Assembly: GCA_030247885.1 (NCBI GenBank) | Contig: JAPDRO010000031.1 | Location: forward strand, 16,122 to 80,121 | From: Taxawa tesnikishii (nom. ined.) | Taxonomy: Eukaryota > Ascomycota > Dothideomycetes > Dothideales | Reading direction: 5' to 3' | DNA length: 64,000 bases | In this document: in pieces, positions 19,302-30,402 of the stretch | Numbering within the stretch: position 1 is the stretch's first letter | How the letters are laid out: each line of letters starts with the position of its first letter | Made by a program: the position numbers and the translations under genes | The notes under the pieces: model-generated | Told to the model about the DNA's origin: nothing | The model's database searches: none | What the model saw: the letters and a program-made list of their open reading frames with translations, nothing else

Positions 19302-21269
19302 TTATATTTTTATGCTTTTAATTGTAGTTAATAAAGCAAATATTATTATAATAAATAAATTATTATCCGTCATAGCTAAGTAAGGTGTTAGTATGTAAAA
19401 TATTAAACCTATTAATATATATAAGGCATATGATGTAATAACACCAGTATCTAAACTTGCAATATTTCTACTTAAATTAACCAATCCTTTTTCTAAACCA
19501 TAAGGTCCTATTAATTCTACAGAACCTTTGTCAATAACCTTAGTTGTTTGACCCCTAATTTTAAAACCAGATCTGTAATATATCTATTGTAGAATAGTTC
19601 AATTAAGAAACGTTGATTAAAGAAACTAAAGATATTATAACCTAATCTTGAGAATTTAAAATTAATAAGTAATTTAGGTAAGAATTCTGATAATAATACA
19701 GAAAGTATACTTAATGATACAGTAAATACAAATGGTAATAATTTAAAGAATGTAGGTACAGCAAATTCTGTATCTAACATTATTTCATGACTAGGATGAA
19801 TAAATAAACTATTATCTGTAAAGAAACCAGTTCCTAATCCTATAAAAATATCTTTAGTTAAATATCCAAAGAATATTGAGAAAATAGCTAAAATAATTAA
19901 TGGTATAGTCATAAACAAGTCACCTTCATGAGCATGTTTATAATTTACTAAAGGACCATTAGGATTAGCTAAGAAAGTTAGATATAATACTTTAGCTGAA
20001 TAAAGTGTAGTAAACATAGCACCTATTGTAGCTACAAAATAAACTATAGTACTTGATAGATAATATTGTCCATATGCAGACTCAAGGATAAAATCTTTAG
20101 AATAGAATCCTGTCATAAAAGGTACAGCTACTAAACTTAATGAAGCTATTAACATAACTGAATATGTTAAAGGTAAGAATTCTCTTAAACCTCCATATTT
20201 TCTAAAATCTTGGTTATCTGCTACTGCATGTATAACTGAACCAGCACCTAAGAATAATAACGCTTTATAGAAAGCATGATTTACTAAATGGAATAAAGCT
20301 AAGTTATAACTTGATAAACCAACAGCTATTACCATCATACCTAATTGACTCATAGTTGAATAAGCAATAACTTTTTTAATATCTTGTTGGAATAAACCAA
20401 TTAAAGAACTGAATACTGTAGTTATAGCACCTAATCATAAACAAAGTACTAATACTGTTGAACTATATTCTATTAAAGGTGATGATCTCATTAATAAATA
20501 TACTCCTGCTGTAACCATAGTAGCGGCGTGTATTAAAGCAGACACAGGTGTTGGACCTTCCATAGCTTGTGGTAATCAAATATGTAAACCAACCTGTGAA
20601 CTTTTAGCTGTAGCACCTATTAATAAACAAATACCAATAATTGTAATTATTGTTTCATTATAATAAGGTGCTAATGCAAATACTGTACTATAATCTATAT
20701 TTCCAAAAGATCATAATATTGCAAACATACCTACAGTTAATAAACAATCACCTACTCTATTAGTTAATAATGCAGATAAAGAACTTTGATTTGCTGCTAT
20801 TCTAGTAAATCAAAAATTTACTAAAAGATATGAACAAACACCTACACCTTCTCAACCTACAAACATTATTAAATAATTATTTCCTGTTACAAGTATAATC
20901 ATCATAAAAGTGAATAAACTTAAATAACTGAAAAATCTTTGATTATGTGGATCATGACTCATGTAACTTATAGAATATACGTGTACTAAACTAGATACTA
21001 TTAATACAGGTATCAACATAGATACAGTTAAACTATCAAAATTGAAACCTCAAGATATATTTAATGATTCAGAATCAATTCATCTGAACAAATGAATTGT
21101 CACTGGAATGTTGTTTAAACCTACTTCAAAAAAGCCAGTATTGCACAAGTTGTTGTTATTATTACGGATAAACATGTTATTAATTGTGCTCCTCTTACTC
21201 CAACCTTTCTACCAAAAACCCAGATACTATTGATCCTAATAAAGGTAAAATTATCAATGTTAAATACAT
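19302..21269 (-). CDS. nad5: NADH dehydrogenase subunit 5
   Basis: Largest antiporter-like subunit of complex I. About 656 residues if three single-base losses are allowed. The ATG overlaps the nad4L stop by one base (TAATG), the usual fungal arrangement. Hallmarks: [44 protein letters not shown] and [17 protein letters not shown]. Breaks are in T-run 21127-21132, G-run 19551-19554 and A-run 19488-19491; the middle is one long frame. All three are in both copies. The end reads [17 protein letters not shown]... to TAA. One residue differs between copies (Ile here, Val right, in YILIGLIF). Confidence 0.95.
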
Positions 21270-21538
21270 TATTTATATTGTATTGATATACTTCCTCTTA
21301 ATCTATAATATGCTACTAAAATTCCTAAACCTATTGCAGATTCTGCTCCTGCTATTGTTATAATATATATAGCAAATGTTTGTCCTAATATATCATCAAA
21401 ACTAAGTGAACTTATTAATATTAAAAATGTTATAGATAATAACATAATTTCTATTGAAATTAACATTAGTATGATGTTTTTTCTATTTAACACAAAACCT
21501 AATATCCCTATTAAGAATAAAAAGATTGAAAAATTCAT
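21269..21538 (-). CDS. nad4L: NADH dehydrogenase subunit 4L
   Basis: Small membrane subunit of complex I. 89 residues, normal length, starting [20 protein letters not shown], with hallmark [15 protein letters not shown] and the conserved Glu in [16 protein letters not shown]. Co-transcribed with nad5, overlapping by one base. Identical in both copies. Confidence 0.97.
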   Translation of the reverse strand: MNFSIFLFLIGILGFVLNRKNIILMLISIEIMLLSITFLILISSLSFDDILGQTFAIYIITIAGAESAIGLGILVAYYRLRGSISIQYK

Positions 21539-21659
21539 ATTTCAAAAATTTGTATATAAAAATGACTAAAAATTTAGAGTTAAAAATTCTAAGCTCTTAA
21601 AGTTAAAATGCCTAAGCTTTTAAAGTAAAAAGTTTAAGCTTTTAGAGTAAAAATAAATA

Positions 21660-22100
21660 AGATTTAAATACTAGTAGCTAAAGAAATAGCTGTAGATAAA
21701 AGTATTAGAAAGAGGAATAAATTCTATTGTTTTGAGTTTTTCGCTATCATCTGAATATGAATCCGTGTGAATAATAGTATAAGAACTATAAGAATAACAC
21801 TCTAAGAACTATCAGAATAAGCATATACATCTTGTATAGGTTGATATGATTTAGCTTCATCATATATTGTATATTAACGTTCCTGTAACATCTTAGCATA
21901 CTCTAAATCATACTCTATTTGGGCTTTTTTTCATCACTTAAACTCTTAGGATATAATCCCTGTTCTGATGAAGGATTTTCAGCTTCAATAGCTCTACCTT
22001 TCCCTTTGTCCTTTTTGGCTAACTCTTCTAATTAACTATCGCTATCTGCATATACTGGTGCTAATATTATTCCACATTTGAATAAAATTCAACATATAAA
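21660..22100 (-). pseudogene. eroded unidentified reading frame
   Basis: The minus strand holds pieces such as KGKGRAIEAENPSSEQGLYP, YDLEYAKMLQER, YDEAKSYQPIQDVYAY and a Ser/Asp-rich SYSDDSEKLKTIEF in changing frames with several stops. I recognise no family. Its end (a LILLSTAISL-like reading) has a diverged second copy on the opposite strand near 14290-14345. Confidence 0.45.
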
Positions 22101-22501
22101 GCAAAAAATAGCCTTAAGTAAAAAAGGCTTTAGCAAAACACAGAATGACTTATGCAATAGTACTTTGGAAGTTTTATCTCTATGATATATTAATCAAAAG
22201 ATAAAAAAATAATATAGACAGAGCTCCTACAAAGGTAAGAGCAAAAAACTCTAAACTCTTATATTTAAAACTACTAATATTTTAGAGTTAAAATAACAAG
22301 CTAGCTTATATAAATATATATGAAATACACCTCTAAATATTATAGAGTTATTATTATTCTAGAGTTATTGTTATTAACCTTTTATTTTATATTTTTTTAT
22401 TAAAAAGCGATAGCAAAAAGCAAATTTTATACTATTATTAGTATTAATATATAAATAATTACTTTAAAGGTTTACAGGGCAAAGGTAATATAAGACCTAA
22501 A

Positions 22502-22981
22502 TTATTCCAATCTAAGTCTAGACGTGTATCTACTATGGGCATCTCTAGCTCGTCTGAAGTTAGAATGCACTGATGTTGTGTCAGCTACCCTAACCCCAAA
22601 ACGGACTAACTCTATATCTAAGTTAACTAACTCATTATATGCGTCCCTTAGCATTTCTGATCAAATATTAATACTCCTATCTAAAGATTCAATCTAAATA
22701 TGGGCATTTTCCATGTTTACTCTAGAATCTGGAGGTATTTCTGCAAAAAGAGACCCATTTGCGTCTATAAACAATATTATATTATGCATATCTAAATATA
22801 ATAACATCTGGTCAACGTACATTCTTAGTCTTAAGCAGTATCTCGAAACAGTCCGAGCTGTTTGTGTTCTTCTAAAGTTAAATTCATAAAATACTATTGC
22901 AACAATTCCTTTTAATCTATAATATGCTATTAAATCTAAAAAGTATATATTCTCTTTTAGGATTACTGTTCTTGTAATCAA
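22502..22981 (-). pseudogene. ORF behind cox2 with one in-frame TAG
   Basis: One frame of 160 codons, broken only by TAG at 22694-22696, overlaps the cox2 3' end. It contains LIAYYRLKGIVAI, which resembles the nad4L tail [12 protein letters not shown] at DNA level too, then two Arg-rich stretches (FNFRRTQTARTVSRY and SNFRRARDAHSRY) separated by VDQMLLYLDMHNIILFIDA. I know no family. It is probably a chimera of a nad4L tail and an unknown element. The same TAG is in both copies. Confidence 0.5.
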
Positions 22982-23714
22982 GTTAAGAATTTTTCTAGGG
23001 AAATTGACTGGATAACTATAGGCATAGAACTATGTAAAATACCACAGATTTCTGAACATTGTCCAAAGAATGTTCCTTCTCTATTAATAAGAACAGACAC
23101 TTGATTTAATCTACCCGGGTAGGCATCACATTTAATCCCTAAAGCTGGGCAGGCATATGAGTGTATTACGTCACCAGAAGAAATAATAAATCTCACATGT
23201 GTAAGTTCAGGTAATATAACCCTGTTATCCACTTCTAAATTTCTTAAAGCTCCGTCTTCCAGATCTGATTCAGGAACTAGATAAGAATCAAATTCTAATT
23301 CTTCTTCATCCTCGCTTAAGAAATCTGGGTATTGGTAACTTCAATATCATTGATGACCTTCTACAAATACAGTTAAAGATGGGTCAGTAACTTCATCCAT
23401 TAAATATAATAATTTGAATGAAGGGAATGCGATTAATATTAATATAAATGCAGGTGTAATAGTTCAAATTAATTCTATAAGTGTACCGTGATTAAGGTAT
23501 TTATTACTTATAGGAGATTTGCTGTATACATAATTTCTAATTACAGATAGTAATATTCAACCTACACCAAAAAGTATAATAACTAAGTAAAACATAATGT
23601 TGTCATGTAATTCAACCAGTGCTTCCATCTGAGGACTCGCACTATCTTGAAATATACACCTCACGCTCTAGGGGCGTCACAATAAATAAAGAAATTCTCT
23701 AATAGATTAAGCAT
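22963..23714 (-). CDS. cox2: cytochrome c oxidase subunit 2
   Basis: CuA-bearing subunit of complex IV that takes electrons from cytochrome c. 250 residues if one T is restored at 23650-23652: before it, [20 protein letters not shown]; after it, [17 protein letters not shown]. Two membrane helices, then EGHQWYWSYQYPDF, an acidic stretch, and the CuA site [12 protein letters not shown]. The CDAPRAWG start is likely the processed N-terminal region known in fungi. Without the lost base the gene would seem to start at the inner ATG (copy 2: 43279). Its tail is duplicated behind cox1. Confidence 0.95.
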
Positions 23715-24021
23715 AATATAATTAAAAATTAATGTCTATTTAATCTCTAGTTTATATGCAAAATATAAAAAGTAAAAGATAATAAAACATCTTTAGATAA
23801 ATACTGTATAATAACTATATAAGTAAATTACTTTTTTAACGCAAAAAAAAGCGCTATATGTATAATTTATTATAAAAAAATTTATAAAATTTTTTTAAAA
23901 AATAACTAAAAAGTAAGTTACTTTTTTAACGCAAAAAAAAGCGCTAGATATAAATATTATATAATATAATTTATTGTAAATTTAAAGTTAATATACAAAC
24001 ATTCAAACTAAAAATATCTTA
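23715..24021. repeat. spacer with two copies of a GCG element
   Basis: Two copies, about 100 bases apart, of ACTTTTTTAACGCAAAAAAA followed by AGCGCTA (23830-23856 and 23919-23947). The rest is A+T-rich. No gene seen. Confidence 0.7.
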
Positions 24022-24092
24022 AGCCCTTAAGATGAATCGAACATCTATCAAAATATTAACAGTATTCCGCTCTACCGTTGAGCTATAAGGGC
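24022..24092 (-). tRNA. trnN: tRNA-Asn(GUU)
   Basis: Acceptor GCCCTTA pairs with TAAGGGC. Stem AATA/TATT encloses CTGTTAA, giving GUU. The 5' flank differs between copies. Confidence 0.93.
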
Positions 24093-24111
24093 TAATATAT
24101 AAATATAACTA

Positions 24112-24197
24112 TAGGAAGAAAAGGAATCGAACCTTCGATGGCCTACAGCCATTGAGTTTACAGCTCAACCCATCATACCAACAAATGGAACCTTCCT
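24112..24197 (-). tRNA. trnY: tRNA-Tyr(GUA)
   Basis: Acceptor AGGAAGG pairs with TCTTCCT. Stem TTGAG/CTCAA encloses CTGTAAA, giving GUA. Long variable arm, as usual for fungal mitochondrial Tyr. Confidence 0.94.
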
Positions 24198-24242
24198 TTT
24201 ATTTTTTTATTTATTAATGGGGTTGGGTGTGTGGTTAATTTT

Positions 24243-25778
24243 TATTCATCCCGTGCAATTTCCATTACACGAACCATATTTCGACTTAACACCAATCAAA
24301 GTCATGCATACGAAGATTGCTTGAAAAAATATCATCGCCTTTTTACGATGAGGGGAGATTAACAAGAAACCAAACTTATTGCACATACTCCTTTCAGCGC
24401 CTGACGAGTGGTTAGTACCTAGCTGAGATTAGATTCACCGTGACGATGGTGATTCACGATTACTAGTAATTCCTTATTCATGTAGTCGAGTTACAGACTA
24501 CAATCCATATTATATCCAACTTTGGAGATTAGCTCAAATTCGCATTTTTGCCTCTCTTTGTTAAGGCGTATGTGGCACGTCTATAGCCCACAGTATTTAG
24601 GCCATGATGACTTGTCTTAATCCCTATTATCACATCCAGTATAGCGGAGAACTACTTTATAATAACAAATAAAGTCAGGGTTTACGTTAATTTAATGGAT
24701 CTAACCAGAATCTCACGACATTAACTAAAGACAGCCGTGCAGCGCTTGTACAATTTAATGTTATTCAAACTGTGGTAAGGTTTTTCGCGGATCATCGAAT
24801 TAAATAACATACTTCACTACTGGTTTCAGAAACGGTCTAATGATTTCAGTTTATATGTTGCCATATTACTCTTGAGGTGGAATGCTTACACTTTCATTTA
24901 TAGATCGATGTGCTAAAGACTGACGCATACTAACCAGCTATGCAAGGTCAGTTGCATTTGGCTTTTAACCTAAGCAAGCTTGCACACGTCATTTGCCCCG
25001 GTTAATCTATGACATTCATCATTTTCTGCTTGGACTACTAGGGTATCTAATCCTTATTGCTACCCAAGCCTTCGTCCCTCAACGTCAGTTTTTACATAGA
25101 AGGATGCCTTCGCTGTTATCCGTTCCATTAGTATCAAAGAATTTCATCTCTACACCAATAGTACTAATATATACCTCTCACATAAAACTCTAGAATATCC
25201 GTTCCCTTTAGGGGCTTGATATACCGTCTAGGTACCCTTTAAACCTAATAAAGATGACTAACACTAGTCTTCTACGTATTACCGCGACTGCTGGCACGTA
25301 ATTTGGTCAAGACTTATAAATAGGAAATTGTCATTATCATTATCCTATTTAGAATTTTATACGAGTTAATCGTTACTGTATTACTATAATACACTTACAT
25401 TCTTCCAAGTTACTGGTTCAGCCTTTCGGCCATTGACCAATATTCCTCACTGCTGTACTAATACGCATTGGGGTTTTTTCAGACCCAATGTGGTCGATCA
25501 ACCTCTCAGTTTCGACTACGGGCTTAAGCTAGTTAAGCAATTACCTTAACTACTACTTACCCGAGATAGTTATAAACATCTTAAAGCGAAATTTTATTTT
25601 CTTTTCATTTTTTTATTCAAAAAAATCGTATAAGGGATTTTTCCTTACTCTAAGGCAGCTATAACTTCATTTACTCACCTGTACACCACTTCATAGGATT
25701 AATCCTATGACGTACGATTAGCATGTGTCAAGTACTTGGACAGCGTTCAATCAGAGCCATCATCAAACTCAATATTTT
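24243..25778 (-). rRNA. rns: small subunit ribosomal RNA
   Basis: About 1.5 kb. Conserved marks on the minus strand: GTGCCAGCAGTCGCGGTAAT (530 loop), GATTAGATACCCTAGTAGTC (790 loop), GTCGTGAGATTCTGGTTAG and the 3' end GTAATCGTGAATCACC. Ends are estimated. No intron visible. A cluster of six differences from the right copy lies at about 25498-25529. The spacer outside the ends holds only A+T-rich sequence. Confidence 0.97.
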
Positions 25779-25895
25779 TATGTTTTTATTAGTTTATAAT
25801 ACCATTACATTACTAATGAGAAACTTAGCCTAATATTCAAAATAGCTAAATGTTTAGCTATATAATATATAAAATATAATTAAATTTTTATATTT

Positions 25896-25985
25896 TTTAT
25901 TTTTAAAAAAGCGCTATATATTTTATTTTTATTTTATTTTTAAAAAAGCGCTATATATTTTATTTTATTTTTATTTTATTTTTAA
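25896..25985. repeat. tandem T-rich units with GCG element
   Basis: Repeated units of TTTATTTTTAAAAAAGCGCT followed by ATATATTTTAT; the GCG element itself appears twice (25908 and 25943). Confidence 0.75.
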
Positions 25986-26361
25986 AAAATCTGCATAATT
26001 TTTTACCATTATGCAGAATTTTAACCTTATCACCCTGAAAAGTACCTAATGTGTGATTATGCTTAAACGGATTTTTACTAGCTTGTAATTCAGATAATAT
26101 TAAGGATTTTCCCTCTACATTAGGCACACCATGTAAGGTACCCATCCAAGTTAAAATTACGTGGACACTGTGTTTTTCATAGGGGCTAGCTTTTAAATAA
26201 TCATAGTATGTTAACTGAGGCTTAAAAGTGTCATGTTGCTCTAATATTTGGACTCCATTACTATTAACATATAGACCTTTAAACCCAGATCAACCGTAAT
26301 ACTTAATTATATTATTAGTTTCACCAGAATAATAGTAATTAAGGTTTTTTTTCTCACTTTA
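25985..26361 (-). CDS. unidentified ORF fragment upstream of rns
   Basis: About 125 codons open from just after an upstream TAA to a TAA, with no ATG near the start; the first usable Met lies well inside. It reads like real protein: GETNNIIKYYGWSGFKGLYV, KPQLTYYDYLKASPYEKHSV, LTWMGTLHGVPNVEGKS, SKNPFKHNHTLGTFQGDKV. No membrane helix and no motif I recognise. It may be the 3' part of a gene truncated by insertion of a GCG element near 26361. Kept open in both copies, apart from one possible indel at the end. Confidence 0.4.
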
Positions 26362-26496
26362 ACGGTTTTTAGAAAAAAACGCTAAAATAAAATTATAGAA
26401 TAAAATAATATATAAAAAAGTAAAGTTTAATTAAATATATATACGCATACGCATATAAAGATTTTTAGAAAAAATAAATGTAAACTATATAATAAA

Positions 26497-27687
26497 ATGA
26501 GAATTTTAAAAAGTCATCCTCTTATTAGTTTAGCTAATGGATATGTAATAGATTCACCACAACCTGCTAATATAAGTTATTTATGAAACTTTGGATCTTT
26601 ATTAGGTCTATGTTTAATAATACAAATAGTAACAGGTGTTACATTAGCTATGCACTATACACCTAGTGTATTAGAAGCATTTAATTCAGTAGAACATATT
26701 ATGAGAGACGTAAATAATGGTTGATTAGTTCGTTATTTACACTCTAATACAGCTTCAGCTTTCTTCTTTTTAGTGTATTTACACATTGGAAGAAATTTAT
26801 ACTACGGATCATATAGAGCTCCAAGAACATTAGTATTTAGTATAGGTGTTGTAATATTTATACTAATGATGGCTACAGCTTTCTTAGGTTATGTTTTACC
26901 TTATGGTCAAATGAGTTTATGAGGTGCTACAGTTATTACTAATCTTATGAGTGCTATACCTTGAATAGGTCAAGATATAGTTGAATTTATATGAGGTGGT
27001 TTCTCTGTAAATAATGCTACATTAAATAGATTCTTTGCATTACATTTCTTATTACCTTTTGTTTTAGCTGCATTAGTAATAATGCATTTAATAGCAATGC
27101 ACGATACTGTAGGATCTGGTAATCCTTTAGGTATTTCTGGTAATTATGATAGATTACCTTTCGCTCCTTACTTTGTATTTAAAGATTTAGTTACTGTATT
27201 TATTTTCTTTATAGTATTATCTGTATTTGTATTCTTCATGCCTAACGCATTAGGTGATAGTGAAAATTATGTTATGGCTAATCCAATGCAAACTCCACCT
27301 GCTATTGTTCCGGAATGATACTTATTACCTTTCTATGCTATTTTAAGATCTATACCTAACAAATTATTAGGTGTTATTGCTATGTTTTCAGCTATTTTAA
27401 TATTATTAGCTATGCCATTTACAGATTTAAGTAGAAGTAGAGGTATACAATTTAGACCTTTAAGTAAAATAGCATTCTATATTTTTGTTGCTAATTTCTT
27501 AGTATTAATGCAATTAGGTGCAAAACACGTTGAAACTCCATTTATTGAATTTGGACAAATCTCAACTGTTTTATACTTTGCACACTTCTTTGTAATAGTA
27601 CCTGTAGTTAGTATTATTGAAAATAGTTTAGTTGAATTAGCTAGCTATGATAAAAAACCATCTTTGAACAAAAATACAACCTTGTAA
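26497..27687 (+). CDS. cob: cytochrome b
   Basis: Quinol-oxidising core of complex III. 396 residues in one frame with TGA as Trp, starting [19 protein letters not shown]. Haem ligands lie in [19 protein letters not shown] and [18 protein letters not shown]; the [18 protein letters not shown] quinol-site stretch is present. No intron. About 84 bases (26787-26870) differ strongly from the right copy, with ten amino-acid changes (here [19 protein letters not shown]). Upstream is a GCG-family element; tRNA-Val follows ten bases after the stop. Confidence 0.97.
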
Positions 27688-27696
27688 AAAATAAAA

Positions 27697-27769
27697 AAGA
27701 AATTAGCTCAATTGGTAGAGCAACCGTTTTACACACGAGAGGTTAGGTGTTCAAATCACCTATTTCTTA
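27697..27769 (+). tRNA. trnV: tRNA-Val(UAC)
   Basis: Acceptor AAGAAAT pairs with ATTTCTT. Loop TTTACAC gives UAC; the two outer anticodon-stem pairs are poor. It ends one base before the nad2 ATG. It was copied together with the nad2 start to 16903-17051 and 391-587. Confidence 0.93.
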
Positions 27770-27770
27770 C

Positions 27771-29461
27771 ATGTTATTAACTTTATTATCTTATTTACTA
27801 CTTTCAAATGCTCTAACCTCTAGAAAAGACAAATCTATCTTATTTTCAAGAATTGTAATGGTAACTTTAATCTCTATATCTTTACTAAGTTTAAATAATT
27901 TATTTGTTTTAAGCTATGCTAAGGGTATAGGTTTATACGGGGGTTTGTTTCATGTAACAGCCATTACACAAAGCTTTGATATGTTTATTTTTATCATTAG
28001 TTCAATTATATTAACTATAACATCTTTTTATCCTAGAAAAGTATATATACCAGAAGTCTCATTTCCTTCAATATTATATTCAAATAAATTTGAATATAAC
28101 AAAACACAAATCTCTAATAAAATGGCAGAACCTTTTAGAATAATTGAGTATTCTTTAATAATTGTTTTTGTTTTGAGTGGTGCAGTATTTTTAATGAGCT
28201 CAAGCGATCTGGTTTCCATATTTTTATCTATAGAACTTCAGAGTTATGGGTTATATATCCTTTCTACATTGTATAGAGATTCAGAACATGCAACTAGAGG
28301 GGGTTAACTTATTTTTTACTAGGTGGATTATCTTCTTGTTTTATTTTATTAGGATCAAGTTTATTATATGCCAATTCAGGAACTACAAACCTTGAAGGTC
28401 TGTATGTAGTTAGTAATTTATCTGAAGTATACCCTGATTACTATAATGTATTATATTCATGATACAGTCCTTGATATATAAATTTATCTTTAATAATCCT
28501 ATCTGTAGGATTTTTATTTAAAATAAGTGCGGCTCCATTCCATTTTTGAAGTCCGGACGTATACGATGCTATACCTACTATAGTAACAACTTTTGTTGCA
28601 ATAATAGCCAAAATATCTATTTTTATTTTCTTTTTAGAATTGGTGTATTACACAGAAAGAAGTATTTTTTCTTTTACTTGAGTAAATTGTTTACTTATTA
28701 GTAGTTTATTTTCTTTAATAATAGGGTCAGTTCTAGGTCTGACTCAATTTAGAATAAAAAGATTGTATGCGTATAGTACTATAAGCCATGTTGGGTTTAT
28801 ATTATTAGCTTTAAGTATAAATAGTATAGAGTCTATACAAGCATACATATTTTATATTATAACATATACACTTTCAAATTTAAATGCTTTTATAATACTT
28901 GTAACTATTGGATTTTCTTTCTACCTTTATGTGTATAATGACGAAAACCATAAAGACAATTTAGAAGACAGAAACAATTCACCTATACAACTAGTTAGCC
29001 AAATCAAAGGTTACTTTTATATAAATACATATTTAGCTTTAAGCTTAGCAATAACACTTTTTTCATTTGTAGGTGTTCCTCCTCTAATTGGTTTTTTTGC
29101 TAAACAGATGGTGCTAAGTGCTGCTTTAGATAATGGTTACGTATTTATGGCTTTAGTGGCAATACTTACTAGTGTTATTTCAGCAGTTTATTATTTAAAT
29201 GTAATAAAACAAATATTCTTCTTTAAAGATGATTATAAAATAAATCCCGCTTTAAAAAACATAAACTTAGAAGGTTATATTTCTAATGCAAATAATAATA
29301 AAAAGGAAACGGTTAAATTTGAACTTAAAAACATAGTATTATCTAGCGCATTAACTATTAGTATCTCAATTCTAACTTTAATATTATTACTGTTTATATA
29401 CATACCAAATGAGTGATTTAACTTAGCAAATATTTTAACTCTAATATTATTCAAGCCATAA
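27771..29461 (+). CDS. nad2: NADH dehydrogenase subunit 2
   Basis: Antiporter-like membrane subunit of complex I. About 563 residues. I take the ATG at 27771, just after tRNA-Val; earlier in-frame codons lie in the tRNA. Hallmarks: [44 protein letters not shown] and [16 protein letters not shown]. One base is missing in the G-run 28299-28303, where ATRGG should run on into [11 protein letters not shown]; both copies share it. It ends at TAA, one base before nad3. Confidence 0.95.
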
Positions 29462-29462
29462 A

Positions 29463-29837
29463 ATGACTAGCCAAACTTTTTTCTTTTTTTATACCTGTTC
29501 TGGCTTTTATTTTATTAGCTGTTAATATTATATTTGCTCCCCACAATCCATACCAGGAGAAGGATAGTGCATTTGAGTGTGGATTTCATTCATTTCTTGG
29601 CCAAAATAGAAGTGAATTTAGTATATCTTTCTTTATATTTGCTCTATTATTTTTATTATTTGATTTAGAAATCTTACTTGTATATCCTTATGTAGTTAGT
29701 AGTTACGTTAATGGAATATTTGGTTTAATTGTAATGCTTATTTTCTTTTAGTATTAACATTAGGTTTTGCATTTGAACTGGGAAAAAATGCATTACATAT
29801 TGAGAGTAAACAGTCCAATTTTATAGCTAAAAACTAG
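29463..29837 (+). CDS. nad3: NADH dehydrogenase subunit 3
   Basis: Complex I subunit. 124 residues, normal length. MTSQTFFFF is followed, after one surplus T in 29484-29490, by IPVLAFILLAVNIIFAPHNP, then EKDSAFECGFHSFLGQNR, which includes the redox-sensitive Cys loop, and LLFDLEILLVYPY. A T is missing at 29746-29749; the right copy has it and reads through, showing that this break is an error. The stop lies in the first unit of a tandem repeat. Confidence 0.95.
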
Positions 29838-29900
29838 ATTAAATCTTCCCGTTTTTTATTTTATAGCTAAAAAGTAGATTAAATCTCCCCGTTTTTTATT
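29821..29900 (+). repeat. 40-base tandem repeat overlapping nad3 end
   Basis: Two units (29821-29860, 29861-29900) starting TTATAGCTAAAAA and ending GTTTTTTATT; the first contains the nad3 stop. Confidence 0.85.
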
Positions 29901-29949
29901 TTACCTATATATTACATTAGTAACGTAATGTAAGGTAACATAATGTAAG

Positions 29950-30055
29950 ATGAGTAACGTAAAATAATGAAACTCTATATAACCTGAGATTATAACGTAA
30001 AATAATGAAACTTTATAAAACATTAGAGGACTAACGTAAAATAATGAAACTTTAA
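29950..30055 (+). repeat. spaced repeats AACGTAAAATAATGAAACT
   Basis: Three copies of AACGTAAAATAATGAAACT in the spacer between nad3 and tRNA-Ser, about 40 bases apart. Preceded by palindromic TTACATTAGTAACGTAATGTAA-like sequence. Confidence 0.8.
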
Positions 30056-30082
30056 AAAAATAATTAAAGTTTTTAAAAAAAG

Positions 30083-30170
30083 AGAGAATTGGCTGAGTGG
30101 TCTATAGCGATAAGCTTGAAACTTATTTTAGTACAAACTACTAACATCCGTTCGAATCGGATATTCTCTG
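30083..30170 (+). tRNA. trnS: tRNA-Ser(UGA)
   Basis: Acceptor AGAGAAT pairs with ATTCTCT. Stem ATAAG/CTTAT encloses CTTGAAA, giving UGA for UCN. Long variable arm. Confidence 0.94.
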
Positions 30171-30181
30171 AATAATATATA

Positions 30182-30254
30182 CGGGTCAGGGCCGGGTTGG
30201 TTAGGCGTCTCATTTGGGTTGAGGAGTAGTTATGTTCGAATCATAATGACCCGA
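30182..30254 (+). tRNA. trnP: tRNA-Pro(UGG)
   Basis: Acceptor CGGGTCA pairs with TGACCCG. Stem TCTCA/TGAGG encloses TTTGGGT, giving UGG. Unusually GC-rich for this genome. Confidence 0.92.
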
Positions 30255-30402
30255 AAAAAAAAGCTTTTTAATAATTTATATAAATTTCATTAGTAATGTA
30301 TTTGATATGTAATGTAAAATTTCATCATAACGCAAGGCTTTGGCTAAGCGTATGATGGCAAGTATATAAAGAAATTATTATGGATAATTAGCTATATATC
30401 AA

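Noticed and set aside
27747-27770. Earlier in-frame start for nad2 inside tRNA-Val
   Set aside because: The ATG at 27771 just after the tRNA fits the family, and the displaced copies start there too.
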